Source of the DNA: an uncultured Opitutales bacterium | GTDB taxonomy: Bacteria > Verrucomicrobiota > Verrucomicrobiia > Opitutales > Intestinicryptomonadaceae | Direction of reading: 5' to 3' | Assembly: GCA_944389315.1 (NCBI GenBank) | Contig: CALXLX010000047.1 | Location: 1-52,611, forward strand | Length of the DNA: 52,611 bases | In this document: positions 17,608-24,661 of the stretch, piece after piece | How positions within the stretch are numbered: the stretch's first letter is position 1 | How the letters are laid out: every line of letters starts with the position of its first letter | Program-made: the position numbers and the translations under genes | The notes under the pieces: generated by a model | Databases searched by the model: none | What the model was told of the DNA's origin: nothing | The model's input: the letters and a program-made list of their open reading frames with translations, nothing else

Positions 17608-18495
17608 ATGAGACCATTTGTTTCGCTCTCGATGCTCGTGCTCTGTTGGGCGATGGCGTATCCGGCAGAGTACGACTTTAAGCTTCCTGTCAAAGCCTCT
17701 GCAGAGGTCTCTGAGGATTCGGATTCCTACAATGTGGTCGTCTCGCTTGCAAAAACTAAAGCCTTCTCTCGCGCCCATAACGAACAGGCGGACTATAGTT
17801 ATTCTGAAGTTGTCCTAAATATGGCTCTATCCAAATATCTGAAAGTTAAGGACGGATATGCCGTGGCATATTCGGGACGGCTCTTAGTGAACCGCGTAGA
17901 CGGCGGGGATAAGGTGTCTTTCTCTTATAAAGTTCCTAAAGACGCCGTGTCTTTGATGGAAATCGAGAAGTCCGAAACCATGTCGGAAGACGCTTCCGCC
18001 CAAGAGGAGCCGGCGGGCCAGGGCAAAGGTAAGGGGCGGAATTTATCCGTAGAAGGGAAACCCCTCTCCGAAAAGGAGCTCATAAAATCGATGCCCCTTA
18101 CGGGATATTTCATGCGCTACAAAAGCGAGTTCGTCTCGCGGATAAATTCATACCAGGACTCTCTGTCTGGGCTCATTGCCAAGCTCGATGCGGAAGACCC
18201 AAATGCCGTGGAGGCGGATTTTAAAAAGCTCTTTAATAAGGCTATGGCCGATTTCGATGAGACAACTCTGAAAGAAACATATGGCCGCGATGTGAAACTT
18301 CTGCAATCGGATTCCGAAGAACTCCTGGGCCTGGCCGCGCGCGCCAGGAAAAATTTCGACGTCTTGGACGCCGTTTTCCAGAGACAATTTCAGGTTGTAA
18401 ATATGCCGTTTTCCGACGATAATACCAAAACCGTAATAAAATTATCTCAAGAGATTGAGAATCTCAAAAAAGGTTTAACAGAAATAAAAGAATAA
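17608..18495 (+). CDS. Secreted protein of unknown function
   Basis: A 295-residue protein with a signal peptide ending near AYPA (residue 20). Residues 25-115 look like a beta-rich domain (KASAEVSEDSDSYNVVVSLA and YAVAYSGRLLVNRVDGG). A low-complexity Glu/Gly/Lys linker lies near 125-150, and the C-terminal half is mostly alpha-helical and ends in a short coiled coil (LSQEIENLKKGLTEIKE). I recognise no family. It lies between the paralogous pair and the PEGA/coiled-coil gene, which starts one base after its stop codon, indicating an operon. Confidence 0.78.
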   Translation: MRPFVSLSMLVLCWAMAYPAEYDFKLPVKASAEVSEDSDSYNVVVSLAKTKAFSRAHNEQADYSYSEVVLNMALSKYLKVKDGYAVAYSGRLLVNRVDGGDKVSFSYKVPKDAVSLMEIEKSETMSEDASAQEEPAGQGKGKGRNLSVEGKPLSEKELIKSMPLTGYFMRYKSEFVSRINSYQDSLSGLIAKLDAEDPNAVEADFKKLFNKAMADFDETTLKETYGRDVKLLQSDSEELLGLAARARKNFDVLDAVFQRQFQVVNMPFSDDNTKTVIKLSQEIENLKKGLTEIKE

Positions 18496-18496
18496 T

Positions 18497-19936
18497 ATGA
18501 AAAGGACGATGAAACTATTCTCGGCTCTGTTCCTTGCGGGATGCGCGGCTTCTTTGGTATTTGCGCAGCCTGCAAAGAAAACTGTGGCCGTGTTCGTTAG
18601 AAACGACAGCCCGAATTATACCCAGGAACTTAACGCGAATAAGAAAAATTTGGAGAATGTCGTTTCTTCATACCTGAACAATTCTGGATTCGGCGTGATA
18701 AGCGCGGATTTGGTATTGAGAAATATAAACGACTATCTGGGCAACGAAAACGCAAAGTACAAGGATGTCGCGGAAAATATAAAAAGTTCCATATCGACCG
18801 GCTCAAAGCTCGACATGAAGCTTTTTGAGAACGCCTCGGGGCTGCGCCTTGCGGAAATGATAGGTGCGGATTATATACTTGTAGTCTCCATCTCGAATTT
18901 CTCCGAGACCCGCAAGGCCTCCAACTTGTACGGTGCAAAGACCGTAAACCAGATATATTCCCTGCGCTGCAATTATAACTTGTGCGAGGGAGGCATGGGG
19001 GTCGGAACCTCGGGAAGATCGGTTAAGAGCCAGAAAATGATAAGGCAGACCGAGGGAATGGTCACTGAAAAGGACGAGGCTCTATTCTCCGAGTTGCTGG
19101 ACGATTGCGCCATGCAGATGGCCGAGGCGATATCCTCCGATCTTGCGGAGAACAAGATAATAGCAAAACAGGACGCAAAAACGGATGTCATTTTCGAGGT
19201 CAGGGTCACGGCGATGCGCTTCCCGCAGATATTCAAGGAGGAGGACGGCTCCTACGCGATAGAGGAGTCGCTCGTGCCGCTTGAACTGATGACTATAAAC
19301 GCCGATATAGACGGCGTCAGCTACACTACTAATACGGGTGCAATAAGCCTGTCTAAGGGCATACACTACCTGAAAATAAACCATAAGGATCTCGAGCCCA
19401 TCGAGAAAACCATAAATGTGACCGGAGAACCCGGACAGAGATTTGTATATGAGGGAATACTCACCGCCGCCGCAAAGCAGCGCCTGCAGGCGGATATGGA
19501 GTGGATGCAAAAAACCGTGGAAAAATATAAGGCCAGCATAAATCAGGACAAAACAAGGGAGATAGACCTCGAAAGGCGCGTTATCCAGGCCAGAAGCGAA
19601 GCGGCGGACGTGGATATCAAAATTAAAAAGGCCGAGACACAGATTGCCCGCATGCAGTCCGAAATAGACATAGAAAAGAGCCGTGCCAGGGCGGAGGTTG
19701 CAAGGATAGACTCCAGAACGAGGATAGAGACAAAAATGGCGGATGCGGAGATCCGCGATATGGACAGCCGTGCCGCCGACCGCAGCAAATTGACAGACGC
19801 CCATGTGAAAATGTCCGACGCAGAAGGGCGCGCAAAAATAAACATGTCTGAGGCAGAACTCGAAAGAGCGAAGGGCATATATGAGGCCCTCAAGCGCTCC
19901 GGGTTTAAAATCAACGCAAATGTTAATATAGACTGA
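18497..19936 (+). CDS. Exported CsgG-like/PEGA-like protein with long charged coiled coil
   Basis: 479 residues with a signal peptide; both a lipobox-like LAGC (12-15) and a type I site (VFA-QPA) are possible. Residues 28-220 resemble a CsgG-type N-terminal domain (KKTVAVFVRNDSPN, then a GADYILVVSIS strand). Residues 265-325 are PEGA-like: a beta motif where INADIDGVSYTTNTG is followed by LSKGIHYLKINHKDLEP. The last 140 residues are a highly charged helix with internal periodicity (ARAEVARIDSRTRIETKMAD, AEIRDMDSRAADRSKLTDA). The gene starts one base after the previous stop and ends one base before the csgG-like gene. Role inferred: an envelope structural or adaptor protein. Confidence 0.78.
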   Translation: MKRTMKLFSALFLAGCAASLVFAQPAKKTVAVFVRNDSPNYTQELNANKKNLENVVSSYLNNSGFGVISADLVLRNINDYLGNENAKYKDVAENIKSSISTGSKLDMKLFENASGLRLAEMIGADYILVVSISNFSETRKASNLYGAKTVNQIYSLRCNYNLCEGGMGVGTSGRSVKSQKMIRQTEGMVTEKDEALFSELLDDCAMQMAEAISSDLAENKIIAKQDAKTDVIFEVRVTAMRFPQIFKEEDGSYAIEESLVPLELMTINADIDGVSYTTNTGAISLSKGIHYLKINHKDLEPIEKTINVTGEPGQRFVYEGILTAAAKQRLQADMEWMQKTVEKYKASINQDKTREIDLERRVIQARSEAADVDIKIKKAETQIARMQSEIDIEKSRARAEVARIDSRTRIETKMADAEIRDMDSRAADRSKLTDAHVKMSDAEGRAKINMSEAELERAKGIYEALKRSGFKINANVNID

Positions 19937-19937
19937 T

Positions 19938-20882
19938 ATGAAAAAGATACTTATAGCCACTATATCCGTTCTCTTGGCAATTCCGGCCGTAGTGTCGGCC
20001 CAGAATTCTGCGGGAAGCTCTAAAGCGACTCTCGCCGTAACAAAGGTCGTTGCGACAAATGCCCTACAAAAAAACCTAAAGGAAAAAGGCGGGACAAACT
20101 CCCTCGACAGAATATTGGAGTCGATGAACGCAAACTTGTCGTCGGCGCTTTTGTCCACGAGGAAATTCGACGTCCTTTCCCGCTCAGACATAGACGCGCT
20201 CGTCATGGAGCAGCAGTTCGGCGCAAGCGGAAACGTCAATGCAAAAACCGCCGTGAAAGCGGGGAACTTCAAGGGAGCTCAATATATTGTGACCGTACTG
20301 GTGGACGACTACCAGGACTACGTGCGCAAGCGCAGCTTCTCAACCCTGAATAAAAAGACGGAAACCCGCGTCATCAGATACGGGGCGGTTGCAAACCTCA
20401 TCGACGCGGAAACCGGAAGCATAAAGGAAACCGCGAACTTTGTGATATCGAACGAGGACAGGAAAGACGAGGATACCGGAGCGTCGACCAGCGGCGGAGA
20501 CCTGACCGATTCCGTGATTTCCTCGCTCGCCAGAAATATGTGCAACGACATAGCGCTTCGCATATCGGATGTGATATTCCCCGCAAAGATAATCGCTAAG
20601 AGCGGCAAGACCGTAACTTTTAACAGGGGGGAAGGCACCGGTGTGAAAGTCGGGGATATCTTTGAAGTATTCGCTCTCGGAGAGGCGATGATAGACCCGG
20701 ATACGGGCGAGAATCTGGGCTCGGAAGAAACCCTTATAGGAACCATCAAGGTTACCTCCGTGCTCCCCAAATTCTCAAAGGGCGTAATAGTCGGAGATGA
20801 TAACGGCATAGCCAAAATGCAGGTTCTCCGCTGCAAAAAGGAACCCGAGGCAAAAGCGCCGGCCAGCGAAGAAGAGCTTTAA
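19938..20882 (+). CDS. CsgG/HfaB-family exported protein
   Basis: 314 residues with a signal peptide (core ISVLLAIPAVVSA). The CsgG-family pattern is visible: ATLAVTKVVAT strand, LSSALLSTRKFDVLSRSDID, the VMEQQFGASG segment, and GNFKGAQYIVTVLVDDYQD. A C-terminal region (AGKTV-type strands, GTGVKVGDIFEVFALGEAMI) resembles the beta-barrel-like extension seen in CsgG-related lipoproteins of COG3014/LpoB loci. Unlike E. coli CsgG there is no lipobox cysteine, so it is probably periplasmic. Neighbouring COG3014, YcfL and LpoB genes make a joint envelope function likely. The pore function of true CsgG should not be assumed. Confidence 0.8.
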   Translation: MKKILIATISVLLAIPAVVSAQNSAGSSKATLAVTKVVATNALQKNLKEKGGTNSLDRILESMNANLSSALLSTRKFDVLSRSDIDALVMEQQFGASGNVNAKTAVKAGNFKGAQYIVTVLVDDYQDYVRKRSFSTLNKKTETRVIRYGAVANLIDAETGSIKETANFVISNEDRKDEDTGASTSGGDLTDSVISSLARNMCNDIALRISDVIFPAKIIAKSGKTVTFNRGEGTGVKVGDIFEVFALGEAMIDPDTGENLGSEETLIGTIKVTSVLPKFSKGVIVGDDNGIAKMQVLRCKKEPEAKAPASEEEL

Positions 20883-20914
20883 CCACAAAAAATATTAAAA
20901 ATAGAAAGAAAAAG

Positions 20915-22354
20915 ATGAAATTAAGACTGATATTGGCTTGTGCCTTGTCGTTTTGCGTATTCGGGTGCGCGACACACAGAAGCGAAACTGAGGACATTAG
21001 AAAAGCATGGCGCATGGGAGACACTGCGACGGCTCAAAAACTGGTTGACGAGACCGTTCCGGAAAAAGCGGATACGGGCGACGAGGTCATCTGGCTTTTG
21101 GAGCAGGGCGCGATAACCAGGGCCAATAAGGATATCGACAAGAGTACCCAGTCGCTGGACAAGGCCTACAAGAAAATAAAGGACTACGAGCAGGAGGCCA
21201 AGGTGAAACTCGGCGAGGAAACCGCCGCTTTCCTGGTGAATCAGTCCTACATAGACTACAAGGGCTATAATTACGACAAGATTATGCTCTCCATATATCA
21301 GTCTTTGAACTTCATCGAGGCTAAGGACTTTGAGCGGGCAAGAGTGGAGCTTAAACGCCTGCAGCAGGCCCAGGACGAGGCAAAAGCGGTGAACCTCGAA
21401 AGAATAGAGGATTCCGCCAAGGCCCTGGCGGAGGCAAAGAAGAAAAACTCCAACGCAAACTACGACGTCTCGAAGATGTTCTCCAACGCCAACGTGAGCT
21501 CAGCTATGTCGAAGTACTATGGCGACCGCTACAAGGCAGATCCCAAAACCACAATCCAACAGGCGGCAAACGTATATATAAACCCGTTCGGGCATTGGCT
21601 CTACGGCGTATGCCTGATGTCTACGGGAGACGCAGAGGATAAAAGAATGGCCGCAGACGCATTTAGAATCTGCGCAGAGATGCTCGGGAAAAAGTCCGCG
21701 GTCCTAAACTCGGACGCAGCAGACGGCGCCGCCGTGCAGGAAGGCAAAAAGGCGGACTTGGGAAATGTCACGTATGTCGTTCTCGAAACGGGTATGGCTC
21801 CGGAGCGCAAGCAGTTCCGCTTGGATCTTCCCCTCTCTATCCTGATGAAAGACCTGCCGAGCGTCTCTATAAACTTCCCCTATCTGGAAAAACAGGCGGA
21901 TTTTAAGGAGAGCGTCTCCGCAGTGGCTGGCGGCAAAAGCCTGACTTTTGACACAGTCGCCAATATGGACGATATAATCGAGGAGGAGTTCTATATAGAC
22001 CTGCCCTCTGTCATTACAAAAACCCTCTTGAGCTCCGCAGCCAAGGCTACGGCACAATATTTCGCGGCAAAAGCCGCCGGAGACTACGGCGCCTTGGTCA
22101 ATATTGCCGGCTCGCTCTACCAGATTGCGGCAAACGATGCGGACTTGAGAACATGGACTACTCTCCCCAAACAGTTCAAGATAGCAAAGGTCGCAACCCC
22201 GCCCGACGGCAAGATTACAATTGACAATACCTCCCTGTTGCTGAAACCTACGGGGGTTAACATCGTTTATGTTAAATCAATGTCCAAAAGCGGTGCAAAC
22301 ATCATCAAGGTCATAGATTTTGCCCCTAAGCAAAAAGAAATAGCTAAGAAATGA
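20915..22354 (+). CDS. COG3014-like TPR lipoprotein
   Basis: A 479-residue lipoprotein with lipobox VFGC (residue 18 is Cys). Helical repeat-like segments fill the first half (AWRMGDTATAQKLVDE, GAITRANKDIDKSTQSLDKA, LNFIEAKDFERARVELKRLQ). This is the pattern of COG3014 proteins found next to LpoB and YcfL genes in Gammaproteobacteria. The second half contains beta segments and a helix-rich AAKATAQYFAAKAAGDYG region. Its stop overlaps the start of the ycfL-like gene by four bases (ATGA), so translation is coupled. Exact function is unknown; the genomic association suggests peptidoglycan-synthesis or envelope maintenance. Confidence 0.8.
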   Translation: MKLRLILACALSFCVFGCATHRSETEDIRKAWRMGDTATAQKLVDETVPEKADTGDEVIWLLEQGAITRANKDIDKSTQSLDKAYKKIKDYEQEAKVKLGEETAAFLVNQSYIDYKGYNYDKIMLSIYQSLNFIEAKDFERARVELKRLQQAQDEAKAVNLERIEDSAKALAEAKKKNSNANYDVSKMFSNANVSSAMSKYYGDRYKADPKTTIQQAANVYINPFGHWLYGVCLMSTGDAEDKRMAADAFRICAEMLGKKSAVLNSDAADGAAVQEGKKADLGNVTYVVLETGMAPERKQFRLDLPLSILMKDLPSVSINFPYLEKQADFKESVSAVAGGKSLTFDTVANMDDIIEEEFYIDLPSVITKTLLSSAAKATAQYFAAKAAGDYGALVNIAGSLYQIAANDADLRTWTTLPKQFKIAKVATPPDGKITIDNTSLLLKPTGVNIVYVKSMSKSGANIIKVIDFAPKQKEIAKK

Positions 22355-22767
22355 AAACTATATTGATTGCATTGTCGATAAGCGCGGCTTTTATCTTCTC
22401 GTCATGTTCTACGGTCAACACCGTAGAACGTGCAGACTCCTTGGCTAAGCCAAAAATGGTAGACGACAAGCGGGTCATAACAGATTCAAGCCTCAACGAC
22501 TACGCGTATGTTGCATCTGTCAACGAAACTAAGGTGGGCGGCTTATTGATGATTCAAGCAAGAATAGTAAATTCAACGTCTGCGCTCAGGCAAATCAACT
22601 ATAAGTTTGAGTGGATAGACGAAAACGGCATGGAAGTATCCTCGGCAACCTCGCCGTGGATGACCTTGGTCTTGGAGGGAGGCGAGTCGCAGAATATATC
22701 TGCGGTCGCCCCCAATAAGAATGTGTGCGATTTCAAGCTAAAATTACTTCCTAATAAGAGAGATTAG
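22351..22767 (+). CDS. YcfL-like (DUF1425) lipoprotein
   Basis: A 138-residue lipoprotein with lipobox FSSC. The mature part resembles the YcfL fold: an immunoglobulin-like beta sandwich with QARIVNSTSALRQINYKFEW, DENGMEV, and WMTLVLEGGESQNISAVAPN. YcfL genes typically sit directly upstream of lpoB, exactly as here. It overlaps the COG3014 gene by four bases and is followed six bases later by the LpoB gene. Its molecular role is not established even in E. coli. Confidence 0.85.
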   Translation: MKTILIALSISAAFIFSSCSTVNTVERADSLAKPKMVDDKRVITDSSLNDYAYVASVNETKVGGLLMIQARIVNSTSALRQINYKFEWIDENGMEVSSATSPWMTLVLEGGESQNISAVAPNKNVCDFKLKLLPNKRD

Positions 22768-22772
22768 AAACG

Positions 22773-23345
22773 ATGAAAAATAAAACGTTATATTTGGGCG
22801 CGTGCGCGGCCATGCTCCTTGCTCTGGCGTCGGGCTGCGCAAGCAGCAATGCCTCTTATGTGCAGTCGGGCGGGCCAAACTCCATAATATCGACTCGCAA
22901 GATCAACATCGCAGACTGGAATAGCGCCGCGGCGAAACTTACAAACAACCTCCTGGCTTCGGGGACTCTCGACAAATTGGGCCTTAAACAGCCTATAAAG
23001 ATCCTTGTAAGCAACGTAAAGAACAAGACGTCCGAGGTGATAGACACCTCTATGCTCACAAATAAGATAGTCATGGAGCTGACGAACTCCGGCAAGGTAA
23101 TCGCCATCAAGGACGACAAGGCCACTCAGGAGCTTCTGCAGTACGAGGCTGAAATGACCGGGAAGAAGATAGGGGTTGCAAAGCTCACGCTGACGGGCTC
23201 CATATCCGAGGACCGCGAGTTGAACTCCGACAAGAGAGAGGTTACATATACCTTTACTCTGGAGCTCAATATGAACGGAACCTCAAGGTGGATAGGCCAG
23301 GAGCAGATTACCAAGCAGTCCGAACGGAGCACCTTGGGATTCTAG
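22773..23345 (+). CDS. lpoB: LpoB-like penicillin-binding protein activator lipoprotein
   Basis: In E. coli the outer-membrane lipoprotein LpoB reaches across the periplasm to activate the peptidoglycan synthase PBP1b. This 190-residue protein has lipobox ASGC (Cys22). The family core is visible: KILVSNVKNKTSEVIDTSML, ELTNSGKVIAI, and a long central strand-helix region up to the terminal WIGQEQITKQ. The flexible linker before the core (about 30 residues) is short, as expected for LpoB homologues outside enterics. It follows a YcfL-like gene, the classic arrangement. No penicillin-binding protein gene occurs in the window, so its partner is unknown. Confidence 0.82.
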   Translation: MKNKTLYLGACAAMLLALASGCASSNASYVQSGGPNSIISTRKINIADWNSAAAKLTNNLLASGTLDKLGLKQPIKILVSNVKNKTSEVIDTSMLTNKIVMELTNSGKVIAIKDDKATQELLQYEAEMTGKKIGVAKLTLTGSISEDRELNSDKREVTYTFTLELNMNGTSRWIGQEQITKQSERSTLGF

Positions 23346-23354
23346 CGACATCTC

Positions 23355-23579
23355 ATGAAGTATCTTCTCAATATTCTCCTTATAATAGTCTCTGTATTGC
23401 TGAGCGCCTGCGAGAGCACTGGTTGGCAATGGCAGGGGGCGCCGGACGTGTTCACTCCCGGAGTGTCGGCCGACACCAAGGTGAGAACCTGGGACGGCGA
23501 CGGGAAACCCCATGTTCGCAAAGAGGCAAACGAGCCGGCTTTCCTCTATGACGCCGAGGCCGACAGGGCTCAGAAATAG
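23355..23579 (+). CDS. Small lipoprotein, last gene of the envelope run
   Basis: A 74-residue protein with lipobox LSAC, giving a mature lipopeptide of about 55 residues. It is rich in Trp, Asp and Gly (STGWQWQGAP, VRTWDGDGKPH). No family is recognised. It starts nine bases after the lpoB stop, so it belongs to the same transcript. A strong hairpin follows at 23616-23667. Small outer-membrane lipoproteins at the end of LpoB loci may act as assembly partners; this is speculative. Confidence 0.7.
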   Translation: MKYLLNILLIIVSVLLSACESTGWQWQGAPDVFTPGVSADTKVRTWDGDGKPHVRKEANEPAFLYDAEADRAQK

Positions 23580-23615
23580 GCTTTGGAGCAATGTAGCCTC
23601 TCTTGATATATAAGT

Positions 23616-23667
23616 ATCCGCAGGCCATTCCGAGAGCGTGTTTGTATCGGATAAACGGCCTGCGGAT
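23616..23667 (+). terminator. Long-stem hairpin followed by T-rich tract (terminator of the envelope operon)
   Basis: A perfect 11-base stem pairs ATCCGCAGGCC (23616-23626) with GGCCTGCGGAT (23657-23667), followed by CTTTTTATATATA. The 30-base loop can itself partly pair (ATTCCGA with TCGGATA), giving an extended stem. It lies 36 bases after the last gene of the envelope run. A Rho-independent terminator is most likely; a small structured RNA end is possible. Confidence 0.75.
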
Positions 23668-24039
23668 CTTTTTATATATAGCTGTGTTCCCCTATCTGAG
23701 AGGCGTAGGGGGGGACATCTTTTATTCCATAAATACGTTATTTTTATCGGCCGCAATAATTGTGGGCTGGATTGGATTGCGCCGGTTTTTCTTCCACGCA
23801 TGCCCCGTATGCGTTCGGGCTTGTTTGGAAGAAGTTTTCTCTGCGCTCTTATCTTCCCTCCGGCGGTTCAAAATCTTCGTATTTCCCGGTGGAGTTTGCA
23901 TATTGGGAAACTTTCCGCAAATAAGAGAAATGGGGTGGGGGGAAAGTGAGGGCTTTCTATGCGCAAAACGTACATTGCGTGCATGTCAAACGCCCCACAA
24001 TTTGCGTACAGCCATATTGCCCTCCAGCTGTCACCTAAC

Positions 24040-24074
24040 AAAAAAGCCCGCAAGGCGTTAATTTGCGGGCTTTT
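24040..24074 (-). terminator. Rho-independent terminator of tmRNA
   Basis: On the minus strand, AAAAGCCCGCAA (24063-24074) and TTGCGGGCTTTTTT (ending near 24040) form a stem of about nine GC-rich pairs followed by a T-run. It starts about six bases past the CCA end of tmRNA. The hairpin is symmetric enough to act in both directions. Confidence 0.85.
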
Positions 24075-24079
24075 CAAGA

Positions 24080-24429
24080 TGGTGGAGGTGAGGGGAGTTG
24101 AACCCCTGTCCTGGCAATTTTCACTTATCCTATGCTACATGCTTAGTTTTATGTTCGGTATCTTGCCCGCAAGCACATAAAACAAGCTCGCAGACAATCG
24201 GGCGCGGTTTGTGGCGAGATGCGCCCCGCGCGCGCAACACATCTCCCTTTCTCCGATGTCGACGCCGAAATCCGCATATCGGAGTCTGCGGTTCGACGCG
24301 CCGCTTAACTAAGCGGCAATAGCGTATTCATCGCCATTTAATATTTTTGACACATTTTTACGGAGCCAAGTGTCGTCTCCGACATGCGAGTATAAACTAC
24401 GACTCCCAGTCGAATTCCGGAACACCCCC
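24080..24429 (-). ncRNA. ssrA: Transfer-messenger RNA (tmRNA)
   Basis: tmRNA rescues stalled ribosomes and tags the nascent peptide for proteolysis. On the minus strand the 5' end begins GGGGGTGTTCCGGAATTCGA (24429 downwards). The 3' end is a T-arm and acceptor GGGGTTCAACTCCCC then TCACCTCCACCA, finishing with an encoded CCA at 24080-24082. The total of 350 bases is typical. The tag reading frame ends GAT GAA TAC GCT ATT GCC GCT TAG, encoding DEYAIAA; the codon before is GGC and the resume codon is uncertain. A TACAAT (complement of 24439-24444) upstream may be its -10 box. Confidence 0.95.
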
Positions 24430-24579
24430 TAATGCTTAATTGTAAAGAACATTTACCATTATTCTTCTATCTTTATTGGATATATCGCCTCTTTATTCAA
24501 GACAATTATTTGCGTTGTTTGTTCCTCCTATCTTATACCTTGATAGTCCTGTAAAATGTAAAAAATTTTTGAAAAACTA

Positions 24580-24608
24580 TTGACTCCGGGTGAATTGAGC
24601 ACTATATT
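24580..24608 (+). promoter_or_regulatory. Sigma-70-type promoter for the PEP-CTERM gene
   Basis: TTGACT (24580-24585) and TATATT (24603-24608) are separated by exactly 17 bases. Transcription would begin near 24615, leaving a leader of about 47 bases before the ATG at 24662. Confidence 0.65.
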
Positions 24609-24661
24609 TTACTATTAGATAAAAAGTTACTTTGCTCTCCCTATCCTGTAGGCTATATAAA

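Larger units (their letters stand above)
23580..24079. other. Gene-poor region between envelope operon and tmRNA
   Basis: It holds the hairpin at 23616-23667 (end of the envelope operon) and the tmRNA terminator at 24040-24074. A rightward open frame spans about 23,603-24,061, but it runs straight through both hairpins and lacks a ribosome site, so I do not call it a gene. Confidence 0.5.

Noticed and set aside
19082..20272. Leftward open frame of 396 codons across two envelope genes
   Set aside because: It spans the boundary of two real plus-strand genes, lacks any motif, and is rich in Cys, Phe and His as expected for an antisense shadow.
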